DNA from: Pseudomonadota bacterium
Lineage (GTDB): Bacteria; Pseudomonadota; Gammaproteobacteria; Steroidobacterales; Woeseiaceae
Assembly (NCBI GenBank): GCA_022567295.1
Contig: JADFHE010000001.1
Location: 86,429-150,428, forward strand
Direction of reading: 5' to 3'
DNA: 64,000 nt
The notes below the pieces were generated by a model. It saw nothing but the letters and a program-made list of their open reading frames with translations, was not told where the DNA came from and searched no databases. Below, piece by piece: positions 20,958-29,970 of this stretch (within the stretch, counting starts at the first letter, position 1; every line of letters begins with the position of its first letter). A program made the position numbers and the translations under genes.

Positions 20958-21448
20958 GCGGCGGAAGTTTGAGCGACATTCGGTTGGTTGCTTTCGATGT
21001 CGACGGTGTATTTACGGATGGTCGTTTTTGCCTGTCCGATGAGGGCGTCGAGTCGAAAATATTTCACACCCAGGATGGGTACGGTGTGCGGCAACTCATA
21101 AATGCCGGAATTTTAGTCGCGGTCATCAGCGGGCGCTCGTCAGGTGCTGTTACCCGGCGCATGGCAGAGCTCGGGGTTGCGTATGTCGTTCAGGGATGTG
21201 GTGACAAGGTCGCGGCACTTGAAGAAGTTATCGCAAGCCTCGAAATCTCGGCCGCTGAGTGCGCATACGTTGGGGACGACATGCCTGATCTCCCTTTGCT
21301 CAATCATGTCGGCTATTCAATCGCGGTCGCGAATGCTGTCCCGGCCGTCCACGAGCAGTGCGATTACTCGACATCGGCCGGTGGAGGTTTCGGTGCCGTT
21401 CGAGAAGTGTGTGAACTTGTACTCAGTGCACAGGGTCAGCACAGTTAA
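20954..21448 (+). CDS. kdsC: 3-deoxy-D-manno-octulosonate 8-phosphate phosphatase KdsC
   Basis: A 164-residue HAD-superfamily phosphatase without a large cap domain that dephosphorylates Kdo-8-phosphate. The nucleophile motif DVDGVFTDG, the Ser/Thr motif ISGRSS and the metal motif VGDDMPDLPLL are present. It begins at GTG within the end of kdsD, and its stop shares a base with the lptC start (TAATG). Confidence 0.96.
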   Translation: MSGGSLSDIRLVAFDVDGVFTDGRFCLSDEGVESKIFHTQDGYGVRQLINAGILVAVISGRSSGAVTRRMAELGVAYVVQGCGDKVAALEEVIASLEISAAECAYVGDDMPDLPLLNHVGYSIAVANAVPAVHEQCDYSTSAGGGFGAVREVCELVLSAQGQHS

Positions 21449-22005
21449 TGAGTCCGCGCGCCATCACTGTCACTGTGCTGCTTTCGGTCGCCGCGATCGG
21501 CAGTTGGTATTTGGCGCGTTCGAACGCGCCGGCAGACGAAGAAGATGTCCCGTACGACACAGTACATCATGGCTACTACCTTAAGCATGCTCGAATACTT
21601 GGCACCGGCGAGGACGGCAGCCTACTCTATGAAATTGAAGCGGTGCACGCGGAGCAACAGGACGATCGACGCATCGAATTTACCGATGTGCATATTCGCT
21701 ATTCGCCGGCGAGCAATGTTCCCTGGACTATTATTGCCGACGCGGCAACTTTGCAGGAAGACAATCCAATGATCACCTTGCGCGGCCACGTGCAGATCAT
21801 CAATAGCGGTGCATCACCTGCGGACGATACTGAGATTCGGACGCAGTACCTTGAGCTTCACCCCGAGAAATTTATCGCAGAAACGAACGAACGGGTGCAG
21901 ATACGATTTGGGGCGCGCAGCGTTACCGCAACAGGCATGCTAGCATCACTCAACGATGACAAAATTGAACTCAAAGCCAATGTTCGCGGCAAGATCGCTC
22001 CTTAA
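21448..22005 (+). CDS. lptC: LPS export protein LptC
   Basis: LptC is a bitopic inner-membrane protein that passes lipopolysaccharide from LptBFG to LptA. The 185 residues include one N-terminal anchor (about residues 5-22) and a beta-rich periplasmic domain with the LptC/LptA jelly-roll pattern (LRGHVQI...LELHPEKF). Its identity is supported by the order kdsC-lptC-lptA-lptB. Its stop lies one base before the lptA ATG. Confidence 0.94.
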   Translation: MSPRAITVTVLLSVAAIGSWYLARSNAPADEEDVPYDTVHHGYYLKHARILGTGEDGSLLYEIEAVHAEQQDDRRIEFTDVHIRYSPASNVPWTIIADAATLQEDNPMITLRGHVQIINSGASPADDTEIRTQYLELHPEKFIAETNERVQIRFGARSVTATGMLASLNDDKIELKANVRGKIAP

Positions 22006-22006
22006 T

Positions 22007-22654
22007 ATGACCCCTGATAATCGTCGGCAAAGACCCATCTGGTTACTGGCAATCTTATCTTTGTTGCCACTGTTTGCAACAGCGCAGGTAACGGACCTGG
22101 ATCTGCGCTTGCCGTGGGACATAGACGCCGACTCAACCTCGTACGACGGCAAGACATCCACTCTTATTTTCAGCGGATTGCGTCTCTCCAGAGGATCGAT
22201 CTCCATCGAGGCGGATCAAGGACGTGTCACGAACAAAGACATGGAGGACAGCTCATGGCTGTTCGAAGGCAACGTCATCATTGATGTCGAGAACGGACAT
22301 ATTGAGTGCGAATCCGCCATCCTTCAGTTTGACGAGTATGAATTGAAACTGGCAGTAGTCACGGGCTCACCGGCATCCTTCATAATGACCCGCCCTGGCG
22401 GCAGTGACACGACCACGGCTGAGGCCGGCAGACTCTCCTACGATGTCAGTGCCGGCATTATTGAATTTTCGGAACAAGTGACGATTACAGAAAGCGGCAG
22501 TCAGATATCGTCGAACTTTCTGGTATACAACATAGCGGAACAGCGTATCAGTGCCGATTCGTCGGGAACGGAAGACGGTCGCGTTCGAATCGTCTATACG
22601 CCGACCAATGGCGTCGAGAGCAAAGAACCTCCGGACGAAGACGAGAATCCATGA
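22007..22654 (+). CDS. lptA: LPS transport periplasmic protein LptA
   Basis: LptA forms the periplasmic bridge for lipopolysaccharide. From the ATG at 22007 it is 215 residues with a cleavable signal ([16 protein letters not shown]), then a beta jelly-roll ([35 protein letters not shown]). The C-terminus is acidic (EPPDEDENP). In-frame codons reach back to 21956 inside lptC, but they would displace the signal peptide. It overlaps lptB by four bases. Confidence 0.94.
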   Translation: MTPDNRRQRPIWLLAILSLLPLFATAQVTDLDLRLPWDIDADSTSYDGKTSTLIFSGLRLSRGSISIEADQGRVTNKDMEDSSWLFEGNVIIDVENGHIECESAILQFDEYELKLAVVTGSPASFIMTRPGGSDTTTAEAGRLSYDVSAGIIEFSEQVTITESGSQISSNFLVYNIAEQRISADSSGTEDGRVRIVYTPTNGVESKEPPDEDENP

Positions 22655-23376
22655 GTATCCTCAGCGCGCAGGATATTTCCAAGAGTTTTAACTCAAGGAA
22701 GGTCGTCAAGAACCTGTCCCTGGAGATCAAGAGCGGCGAAGTCGTCGGTCTGCTGGGCCCTAACGGCGCTGGCAAGACAACGGCGTTCTACATGATCGTC
22801 GGCCTGATTCCGGCAGATGGCGGCAACATTCTGCTTGACGGTCAGGATCTGACGTTTAAGCCCATGCATGAACGCTCAAAGTTGGGGCTGGGATATCTGC
22901 CGCAGGAAGCGTCGATATTTCGCAAGCTCACGGTCGAACAGAACATTCTGGCGATCCTGGAAATTCGCAAGGACCTGGATCGCGCAGGCCGCGAGCAGGA
23001 GCTCGAAGACCTGCTGGACGAATTGCACGTCGGCCATGTTCGCACCAGTCTCGGCATCAGCTTGTCGGGCGGTGAGCGGCGCCGTGTCGAAATCGCTCGG
23101 GCGCTGGCGGCCGACCCGCTGTTCGTCTTGCTCGACGAGCCTTTTGCCGGTGTCGATCCGATTTCGGTGCTCGATATTCAACGCATTATCAGACACTTGT
23201 GCGAACGCGACATCGGGGTGCTCATAACCGACCATAATGTGCGCGAAACGCTCGGTATTTGCGGTCATGCCTATATACTAAGTGACGGCAGCCTGATCGC
23301 GGCCGGGTCACCGGAAGAAATTCTCGAGAATCAACACGTTCGAGAAGTGTATCTCGGACAGGAGTTCAGACTCTGA
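22651..23376 (+). CDS. lptB: LPS export ABC transporter ATPase LptB
   Basis: LptB powers extraction of lipopolysaccharide from the inner membrane with LptF and LptG. The 241 residues have Walker [10 protein letters not shown], a Q-loop (YLPQEASIF), signature LSGGERRR, Walker B LFVLLDEP and an H-loop (ITDHNVRE). The LPQEASIF segment is characteristic of LptB. rpoN follows after 60 bases. Confidence 0.98.
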   Translation: MSILSAQDISKSFNSRKVVKNLSLEIKSGEVVGLLGPNGAGKTTAFYMIVGLIPADGGNILLDGQDLTFKPMHERSKLGLGYLPQEASIFRKLTVEQNILAILEIRKDLDRAGREQELEDLLDELHVGHVRTSLGISLSGGERRRVEIARALAADPLFVLLDEPFAGVDPISVLDIQRIIRHLCERDIGVLITDHNVRETLGICGHAYILSDGSLIAAGSPEEILENQHVREVYLGQEFRL

Positions 23377-23436
23377 GGCATAGTGCACCAGTGAGAGGCT
23401 TGTGCAGTGAGATATTGCCTAAAGAGTGAGTCATAA

Positions 23437-24831
23437 ATGCTAAAACCTTCGTTGCAGCTAAAACTTAGCCAGTCATTGACAATGACACCGCAATTACAAC
23501 AGGCGATTCGCCTTTTGCAGCTGCCTATCCTTGATCTGAATGCCGAAATACAGGAAGCGCTCGAAGACAACATCATGCTCGAAATGGAGGACCTGCCTGA
23601 GGCCCCCCGCACCAGTGCCGATTCCAGCGCTGAAGTCGAGACGATCAAAACCGATGAGCAATGGCAAATACCGGCCGCCGACCGCGCACAGCACAGCGGC
23701 TGGAACGGCGAAGTGCGACCGATCACCGAGTTTGCCGACGAATCCGGAAAGACCCTGCACGAGCACCTCTATTGGCAACTCGAAATGGAAGACTTCACGG
23801 CCCGTGAAGCGTTAATCGGTGAGGCCCTGGTCGATTCGATCAATGACGACGGCTACCTAATCGCCGCGATCGATGAAATAATTTCCAGCCTTGACGAGCA
23901 GCCACCGATCACCATGGATGAGGCCGAAAAGGCACTGGCGAAAGTGCAGCGTCTCGATCCGGTTGGTGTCGGCGCACGATCCTTGTCCGAGTGTGTAATG
24001 AGACAAATTGAACAACTCGATGCCAGTACACCTGGACGCCAACTGGCTCTAGATATCGCGGCGGACCGTCTCGATCTCGTTGCAAGTCGTGACTATGGCG
24101 AATTGCGACGGGGCCTCAGAACATCGGAAGAAAAACTGCACGAGGCATTAGCGCTGGTGCGGGGCTGCAACCCGAAACCCGGACTCGCCGTCAGCCCGGC
24201 CGCCGTACAGTACATCATCCCGGATGTCTTCGTCCGCAAAGTGGACAAGCGCTGGCAGGTAGAAATTAGCCCAACCGGGGTGCCGAAGCTGTCGGTGAAT
24301 CAGCAGTACGCAAGATTGCTGCGTGGCAGCAGCGAGCACGCCGTTCTCAAGACTCAGTTACAGGAGGCACGCTGGCTCATCCGAAGCCTCGAAATTCGCA
24401 ACGAAACCCTGCTAAAAGTCGCAACCAGCATTGTCACGCGACAAGTAAGTTTTCTGGAGCATGGCGACGAAGCAATGAAGCCTATGGTACTTCGCGACAT
24501 CGCCGAAGAGATTGGCATGCATGAGTCGACAATTTCACGTGTAACCACTAACAAGTTCATGCATACGCCGCGCGGCGTATTCGAATTCAAGTATTTCTTC
24601 TCCAGCCACTTGTCATCTGCCACCGGTGAAGACCAATCTTCGACGTCGGTTCGCGCAAAGATTCGCAAGTTGATTGGGGCCGAGAACCCCAGCAAACCGC
24701 TGAGCGATAGCAAGATCACGAACTTACTAAAGGATGACGGCATTTCGGTTGCGAGAAGGACGGTCGCGAAGTACCGTGAAGCTATGAATATCCCCTCGTC
24801 GAGCGAGCGCAGGAATCGCGAAACCAGGTGA
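23437..24831 (+). CDS. rpoN: RNA polymerase sigma-54 factor RpoN
   Basis: Sigma-54 directs enhancer-dependent transcription. The 464-residue protein has the Gln/Leu-rich region I (LKLSQSLTMTPQLQQAIRLL), an acidic region II, a core-binding domain, the HTH (MHESTISRVTTNKFM) and the C-terminal RpoN box ARRTVAKYRE. The order lptB-rpoN-hpf-ptsN-rapZ is conserved in gammaproteobacteria. Confidence 0.98.
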   Translation: MLKPSLQLKLSQSLTMTPQLQQAIRLLQLPILDLNAEIQEALEDNIMLEMEDLPEAPRTSADSSAEVETIKTDEQWQIPAADRAQHSGWNGEVRPITEFADESGKTLHEHLYWQLEMEDFTAREALIGEALVDSINDDGYLIAAIDEIISSLDEQPPITMDEAEKALAKVQRLDPVGVGARSLSECVMRQIEQLDASTPGRQLALDIAADRLDLVASRDYGELRRGLRTSEEKLHEALALVRGCNPKPGLAVSPAAVQYIIPDVFVRKVDKRWQVEISPTGVPKLSVNQQYARLLRGSSEHAVLKTQLQEARWLIRSLEIRNETLLKVATSIVTRQVSFLEHGDEAMKPMVLRDIAEEIGMHESTISRVTTNKFMHTPRGVFEFKYFFSSHLSSATGEDQSSTSVRAKIRKLIGAENPSKPLSDSKITNLLKDDGISVARRTVAKYREAMNIPSSSERRNRETR

Positions 24832-24918
24832 CCCGGTAGTCAAGATAATCCCAAGGAGACAAACGAAACTGCAGCCGAACCCCAGAAGACCGCAAGATAA
24901 CCAAAACTGGAGACAACT

Positions 24919-25239
24919 ATGCAATTGAATGTTTCAGGCCACCACATCGAAGTCACGGATTCACTAAGAGAGTATGTTGAGTCTAAAGTAGAGAAAACAG
25001 CCCGTCACTTTGACCTAGTGTCTGACGTCCATTGTATCTTGACCGTCGAAAAACTCCGGCACAAAGCCGAGGCTACAGTTCACCTAAATGGCGGTACGAT
25101 CTACGCCGACAATACCGAAGAGGACATGTACGCTGCGATCGATGGTCTCGTTGACAAGCTCGAGAGACGAGTCCGAAAGTACAAAGAAAAGCTCGGCGAT
25201 CACCATGCCAGAGACAAAGAAAAAATCCGCTACGCCTGA
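24919..25239 (+). CDS. hpf: Ribosome hibernation promoting factor HPF (short form)
   Basis: HPF binds the 30S decoding region and drives 100S ribosome dimers in stationary phase. The 106-residue short form starts MQLNVSGHHIEVTDSLREYV, with EDMYAAIDGLVDKLERRVRKYKEKL near the end, as in E. coli HPF. The ATG has GGAGA eight bases upstream. The position after rpoN is typical. Confidence 0.97.
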   Translation: MQLNVSGHHIEVTDSLREYVESKVEKTARHFDLVSDVHCILTVEKLRHKAEATVHLNGGTIYADNTEEDMYAAIDGLVDKLERRVRKYKEKLGDHHARDKEKIRYA

Positions 25240-25301
25240 GTCCGCACACGATTTGTGCGGTCAACCAGCCGCGTAAATCGTTGCTACCAGAAGTTACCCT
25301 T

Positions 25302-25796
25302 ATGCTGCTTGAAGAAATACTAAAACCGGACGGCGTCCTGTGTAATGCAACCGCTCGAAGCAAGAAACATTGCATGGAAATTCTTAGCGAATTGCTGGTT
25401 CGCTCGAATCCCGAAATTGCCAGCGAAGTAATTTTCGGTCGCCTGATCGAGCGTGAGCGTCTTGGTTGCACGGGACTCGACAAAGGCGCTGCATTTCCTC
25501 ATTGCCGCGTTAAGGGCCTGCTTGTGAGCAACGCCGCACTCATCAAGCTGTCAGAACCCGTTGATTTCGACGCTGCCGACGGCGAACCTGTCGACCTGAT
25601 TTTCGGCATGATGGTGCCGATCAAACTCGATGATAGTCACTATGCGGACATCAAAATGATTACTCGCGTCCTGGCCGACGAAGGCCTGCGTTCTCGCTTG
25701 CGCAGCATGAATTCCAGCAGCGATCTTTACGACGCATTGCTCAATGGCTCCGCGCTTGTTGCGCCGGGCCCTGTACCCGTAACCCAGGGGTCCTGA
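25302..25796 (+). CDS. ptsN: Nitrogen PTS IIA component PtsN (EIIA-Ntr)
   Basis: EIIA-Ntr is the output domain of the nitrogen phosphotransferase chain and regulates potassium and nitrogen responses. From the ATG at 25302 it is 164 residues with a PTS EIIA type-2 fold. The phospho-acceptor is His67 in GAAFPHCRV; the usual form is A(I)PHG, so the Cys after His is unusual. A TTG at 25281 could add seven residues. It lies between hpf and rapZ, as in E. coli. Confidence 0.93.
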   Translation: MLLEEILKPDGVLCNATARSKKHCMEILSELLVRSNPEIASEVIFGRLIERERLGCTGLDKGAAFPHCRVKGLLVSNAALIKLSEPVDFDAADGEPVDLIFGMMVPIKLDDSHYADIKMITRVLADEGLRSRLRSMNSSSDLYDALLNGSALVAPGPVPVTQGS

Positions 25797-25824
25797 CCGC
25801 CGCGGAATCGCGATTGAAATTTCT

Positions 25825-26715
25825 ATGTCCAGAGATCTTCGTCTGATAATTGTCAGCGGTCTGTCAGGGTCCGGTAAGTCAGTCGCCCTGCATGTTCTTG
25901 AGGACCTCGGTTACTACTGTATCGACAACATCCCGGCTGCCTTGCTGAAAGCAGCAGTTCACGAGGTTCACTCGGGCGAAGGATCAGCACGCGAACTTCT
26001 CGCTGTTGGTGTCGATGCCCGCAATAGGCCTAAGGACCTTGAGGCGTTACCCGGATTAATTGATGACCTGCGTCGTCAAGGCGTTAGCACAGACATTGTG
26101 TTTTTACACGCGAGCGACGAAGTTTTGTTGCAACGCTACAGTGAATCCCGCCGCCGACACCCGCTTGCCACACACGGCGCGGAGTTGCGCGTGGCGATCG
26201 ACACCGAGCGTGAAATCCTGACGCAGATCAATAATGCAGCTGATCTGATCATTGATACGTCCCAGACCAGTATTTATGAACTCGCCGATGTAATCCGGGA
26301 GAGGGTCGACCGTAGAAAATCGGAATCTCTTTCTGTATTGATCGAATCCTTTGGTTACAAACATCGAATCCCGGCGGACGCCGATTTCGTTTTCGACATG
26401 CGTTGCCTGCCGAACCCATACTGGTCTGTCGAATTGCGTGGCCTGACAGGACTTGATAGCGAGGTGATCGAGTTTCTGAATTCGCACGACAGCTTCATAG
26501 CGATGTACGAAGACATTGCCGGCTTCCTCAATCGCTGGATTCCGCGATTTGAAGACGCGCACCGCGGTTATCTGACTATTGCCATCGGCTGCACGGGCGG
26601 TCAACACCGCTCCGTATGTATGGCTGAGAAACTTGCGTCGCAGTTGCGAAAACAACACGAACCTGTGCTCACGCGGCACAACAACCTGGCACATCAACGT
26701 CTCCATCCGGACTAA
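25825..26715 (+). CDS. rapZ: RNase adapter protein RapZ
   Basis: RapZ is a P-loop protein that presents small RNAs such as GlmZ to RNase E and so controls glucosamine-6-phosphate synthase. The 296-residue protein has Walker A SGLSGSGKS, FDMRCLPNPYW and the GCTGGQHRSV motif of the C-terminal domain. The GlmZ connection is family knowledge from enterics and may not hold here. mgtE follows after 19 bases. Confidence 0.96.
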   Translation: MSRDLRLIIVSGLSGSGKSVALHVLEDLGYYCIDNIPAALLKAAVHEVHSGEGSARELLAVGVDARNRPKDLEALPGLIDDLRRQGVSTDIVFLHASDEVLLQRYSESRRRHPLATHGAELRVAIDTEREILTQINNAADLIIDTSQTSIYELADVIRERVDRRKSESLSVLIESFGYKHRIPADADFVFDMRCLPNPYWSVELRGLTGLDSEVIEFLNSHDSFIAMYEDIAGFLNRWIPRFEDAHRGYLTIAIGCTGGQHRSVCMAEKLASQLRKQHEPVLTRHNNLAHQRLHPD

Positions 26716-26734
26716 GCTGCTAAACTCCGGCCGC

Positions 26735-28084
26735 ATGGAAGCCGGAGAGCGAACAAAAGACAGCCTCGAGATTCTGCGCCAGCAACTGGACAGTGGTCGT
26801 ATGCGTTCGGCCCGGGTCATGGTCAACAGCCTGCACCCCTCGGAACTTGCCCGGTTGCTGGAGTCCCTGCCGCGTAAGAAGCGTTCCATCCTGTGGGACA
26901 TCGTCGATCTCGAGATTGAGGGAGACGTTCTGGTCGAAGTCTCCGACGAAGTGCGCGATGGCCTTCTTGAGGGCATGCAGACCGAGGAGCTCATCGCCGC
27001 CGCCGACGGCATGGAGGTTGACGATCTCGCCGACCTGCTGAGCGACCTGCCGGAGACGGTTACTCAGGAGGTCCTGCAGTCTCTCGACAAACAAGATCAG
27101 GAACGCGTTCAACAAGTTCTCGCCTACGACGAGGAAAGCGCTGGCGGTTTGATGAACGTCGACATCGTGACGGTTCGTCCCGATGTCACGCTGGAAGTCG
27201 TCGCACGCTACTTGCGTGCTGTTGGCGATATTCCTGACGGCACGGACTCAATTTTCGTCGTCAGCAGGGACAACAGCTACATCGGCTCATTGTTTCTGTC
27301 GCGATTACTAACGAACGACCCGGACGAGATGGTCGCAAACGTCATGTCTACAGAGGTAATGCCGATTCCCGCGCATACGCCTTCGACCCAGGTTGTTTGG
27401 GAATTCGAAAATCGCGACCTGTTGTCGGCACCCGTTGTTGACGACGATTTCCGCGTACTTGGCCGAATCACGGTCGATGACATCGTGGACGTGATCCGTG
27501 ATGAAGCCGAGCACTCCCTGATGAGCGCCGCCGGGCTTGATGAAGAAGACGACATGTTTGCGCCTGTTTTCAAGAGCGCGGGCCGTCGTGCCCTGTGGCT
27601 CGGCGTCAATTTGTGTACGGCCTTCCTCGCTGCCGCTGTTGTCGATCTGTTTCAGACGACGGTCGACAAGATCGTACTGCTGGCTGTTCTCATGCCCGTC
27701 GTTCCAAGCATGGGTGGTGTCGCCGGCACGCAGTCCCTGACGATTATTACCCGTGCCATGGCTCTCGGCCAAATCAACAGGGATAATGCGATGGGAATCC
27801 TCCGCAAAGAGTTGATGGTCGGAATCCTGAACGGCATTGGTTGGGCGATCGTTGTATCGCTGTTTACTTTCTGGTGGTTCGAAGAATGGCGCATCGGTGG
27901 CATCATCGGCGCTGCCATGATCATCAATCTGATCATTGCCGCAGTCGCGGGATGCAGCATTCCATTGATCCTGAAACGTCTCAACGTCGATCCAGCGCTC
28001 GCCGGCGGCGTCGTTCTGACAACGGTAACTGACGTCATCGGCTACGCAGCATTCCTGGGACTCGGCGCCGCATTGTTGTTGTAG
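26735..28084 (+). CDS. mgtE: Magnesium transporter MgtE
   Basis: A magnesium-gated Mg2+ channel. From the ATG at 26735 it is 449 residues, the family norm, with an acidic N-terminal superhelical domain (LHPSELARLLESLP, LADLLSDLP), two CBS domains (about residues 135-255) and five transmembrane helices. The pore signature PSMGGVAGTQSL and the terminal TTVTDVIGYAAFLGLG are present. In-frame sequence upstream overlaps rapZ and is not family-like. It faces the patatin-like gene tail to tail. Confidence 0.95.
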   Translation: MEAGERTKDSLEILRQQLDSGRMRSARVMVNSLHPSELARLLESLPRKKRSILWDIVDLEIEGDVLVEVSDEVRDGLLEGMQTEELIAAADGMEVDDLADLLSDLPETVTQEVLQSLDKQDQERVQQVLAYDEESAGGLMNVDIVTVRPDVTLEVVARYLRAVGDIPDGTDSIFVVSRDNSYIGSLFLSRLLTNDPDEMVANVMSTEVMPIPAHTPSTQVVWEFENRDLLSAPVVDDDFRVLGRITVDDIVDVIRDEAEHSLMSAAGLDEEDDMFAPVFKSAGRRALWLGVNLCTAFLAAAVVDLFQTTVDKIVLLAVLMPVVPSMGGVAGTQSLTIITRAMALGQINRDNAMGILRKELMVGILNGIGWAIVVSLFTFWWFEEWRIGGIIGAAMIINLIIAAVAGCSIPLILKRLNVDPALAGGVVLTTVTDVIGYAAFLGLGAALLL

Positions 28085-28094
28085 ATGGTCGCGT

Positions 28095-29312
28095 TTACGT
28101 GGCGTCGGGCCGGAATCCACTGAGATCCCTCTTGATCCAGTCCGGGGCGAACAATCGCGGTACCTCGGCGCCGGAAACGAAATCCTGCAACTCGTCCTTA
28201 ACTTTCATACCGTCACGGTAACCTAGCGCAATCAAATCTCGCGTATACGCCTTCTCGAACAGCAAAAAACTCAGCAGCCGGTTGCCACTCGGGCTCTTGC
28301 CGCTGATTCCCCGTAGCAAAGCCCGTAAAGCGACCGGCAATTCCCGTCGATGGCGAAAGGCGATCTCCCTGAGATCTTCGCTAGGCACCACCAGCATCGT
28401 GTCGATCGGCCTGACTCTGGCCAGCGCGCCGCGTCTGTGCTCGGCCGGTGCAGCGTCGATGAGCTGATTAATTCGTGTCATTCGCTCAAGATCGGAGTAC
28501 AGACCGTCCATAAACAAAGTATCGAGCATGTAACCGGCTATCTGCGCAATGCTGGGTGGCGGGCCCAGAGTCGTCGGTATTTTTTCGCCCGTCTCGTCAC
28601 GAATACCGATGACCAAAATCCTGTCTGCGCCGAGATGAATGGCCGGGCTCAATGGTGTCGCCTGACGCATCGCGCCGTCGCCGAAGAACTCGTTGCCGAT
28701 CCTTTGCGGCGGGAAAATCATCGGCACTGCGATACTCGCCATCAGGTGGTCCAGGTTCAGATGCGTGCGTTTTCCGCAACGTCGCGTGCGTACCCAGTCA
28801 CGCAGACTATCGGGCCCCTCGAAAAAAGACGTTGATCGTGCAGACTCGTAACCTGCCGCCGTAATCGCGACGGCGGCGAGATTGCCATTTTCAATTGCTA
28901 CCCGAATTCTCGGAAAATGCACGTTTCGACTCAACAATTCGCGCAATGGCGCATTATCCAGCAACGACTTCGGTGTACCGACAAGCCAACCTCCGAGCAC
29001 GATGGACAACAGCCAGTGCACGCTGCTCTTGAGCATAGTCAGGTGGTCGGTCTTATAGACCTGATGACAACGAAAATGGGCCCAGACCTGTTCCAGTTCA
29101 GCTATCGCCGAGCGAAAATGTTGCGCCCGCGCCGCCAGCACGACTGAATTGATCGCTCCCGCCGACGTACCACTGATCACCGAAAACGGGTTGGCACTTT
29201 TTTTCGGCAGGATTTCCGCCAGCGCCTTGAGTACGCCGACCTGAAATGCGCCACGCGCACCGCCACCGGGCAAAACTAGCGCGATATTCATCGAATCAGA
29301 CTGATTGGTCAT
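28095..29312 (-). CDS. Patatin-like phospholipase
   Basis: A 405-residue patatin-domain hydrolase. The oxyanion motif GGGARGAFQVG, the nucleophile elbow GTSAG (Ser50) and the dyad Asp213 in GDGAMRQ are intact, so it should be catalytic. No signal peptide is seen, which suggests a cytoplasmic or membrane-associated role, as in RssA-like proteins. A second Met at residue 8 (MNIALVLPGGG) may be the true start. The substrate is unknown. Confidence 0.9.
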   Translation of the reverse strand: MTNQSDSMNIALVLPGGGARGAFQVGVLKALAEILPKKSANPFSVISGTSAGAINSVVLAARAQHFRSAIAELEQVWAHFRCHQVYKTDHLTMLKSSVHWLLSIVLGGWLVGTPKSLLDNAPLRELLSRNVHFPRIRVAIENGNLAAVAITAAGYESARSTSFFEGPDSLRDWVRTRRCGKRTHLNLDHLMASIAVPMIFPPQRIGNEFFGDGAMRQATPLSPAIHLGADRILVIGIRDETGEKIPTTLGPPPSIAQIAGYMLDTLFMDGLYSDLERMTRINQLIDAAPAEHRRGALARVRPIDTMLVVPSEDLREIAFRHRRELPVALRALLRGISGKSPSGNRLLSFLLFEKAYTRDLIALGYRDGMKVKDELQDFVSGAEVPRLFAPDWIKRDLSGFRPDAT

Positions 29313-29421
29313 AAGGCCTATTCAAATAATTACAGATCCTTCAATGCCAGCGTATTATAATGCCACTATTACTGGCGAGACCGCATTAACATTGCCAGCC
29401 CTGAAAACTCGGACCCAGATC

Positions 29422-29970
29422 ATGATGCGTTTTATTTCCGTTGCTGCCGTCGCTCTTGCAGCGATTCTGATCTCACTGACAATTACGTCGATCGGTATTG
29501 CCGGTGAGCAGCCCGTTGTCGGAACCCCTGCTCCGGAGTTTGAGCTTCCCGATCAGGATGGCCAGCTCCACTCGCTCGAAGATTATCGCGATCAATGGGT
29601 GGTTCTGTATTTCTACCCCAAGGACGAAACTCCTGGCTGCACGACGGAAGCCTGTGAATTTCGCGACAATATATTTGCATTTCGTGATCTTGGCGTGCAA
29701 ATACTCGGCGTCAGCCTCGACGATGTCGAGTCGCACAAGGCGTTCGCAGAAAATCACGGCCTGCCATTTCCGCTGCTCGCCGATTCGGATGGTGAAACGT
29801 CAACGGCGTACGGCGTGAAAACCCGCATGTTTGGAATGACAGTCGCCAAAAGACAAACGTTTATTATTGGTCCTGACGGCAACATTGCAAAACATTACGA
29901 GAAAGTCAAACCTGACGAGCATTCGGCAGAGTTGCTTGCAGATCTGAAGGAACTGGGCGCCGGAACCTAA
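29422..29970 (+). CDS. Exported peroxiredoxin of the Bcp/PrxQ family
   Basis: A thiol peroxidase with both reactive cysteines of PrxQ: TPGCTTEACEFRD, peroxidatic Cys73 and resolving Cys78. The 182-residue protein starts with MMRFISVAAVALAAILIS, a signal peptide or anchor of about 25 residues, so it is predicted to act in the periplasm. Most Bcp proteins are cytosolic. The frame continues upstream to 29305, but the ATG pair at 29422/29425 precedes a proper signal. Its stop overlaps the VWA gene stop on the other strand. Confidence 0.9.
   Translation: MMRFISVAAVALAAILISLTITSIGIAGEQPVVGTPAPEFELPDQDGQLHSLEDYRDQWVVLYFYPKDETPGCTTEACEFRDNIFAFRDLGVQILGVSLDDVESHKAFAENHGLPFPLLADSDGETSTAYGVKTRMFGMTVAKRQTFIIGPDGNIAKHYEKVKPDEHSAELLADLKELGAGT

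Noticed and set aside
26104-27012. 302-codon open frame on minus across rapZ and mgtE
   Set aside because: Spans two clear genes on the other strand; low-complexity Ser/Arg sequence.
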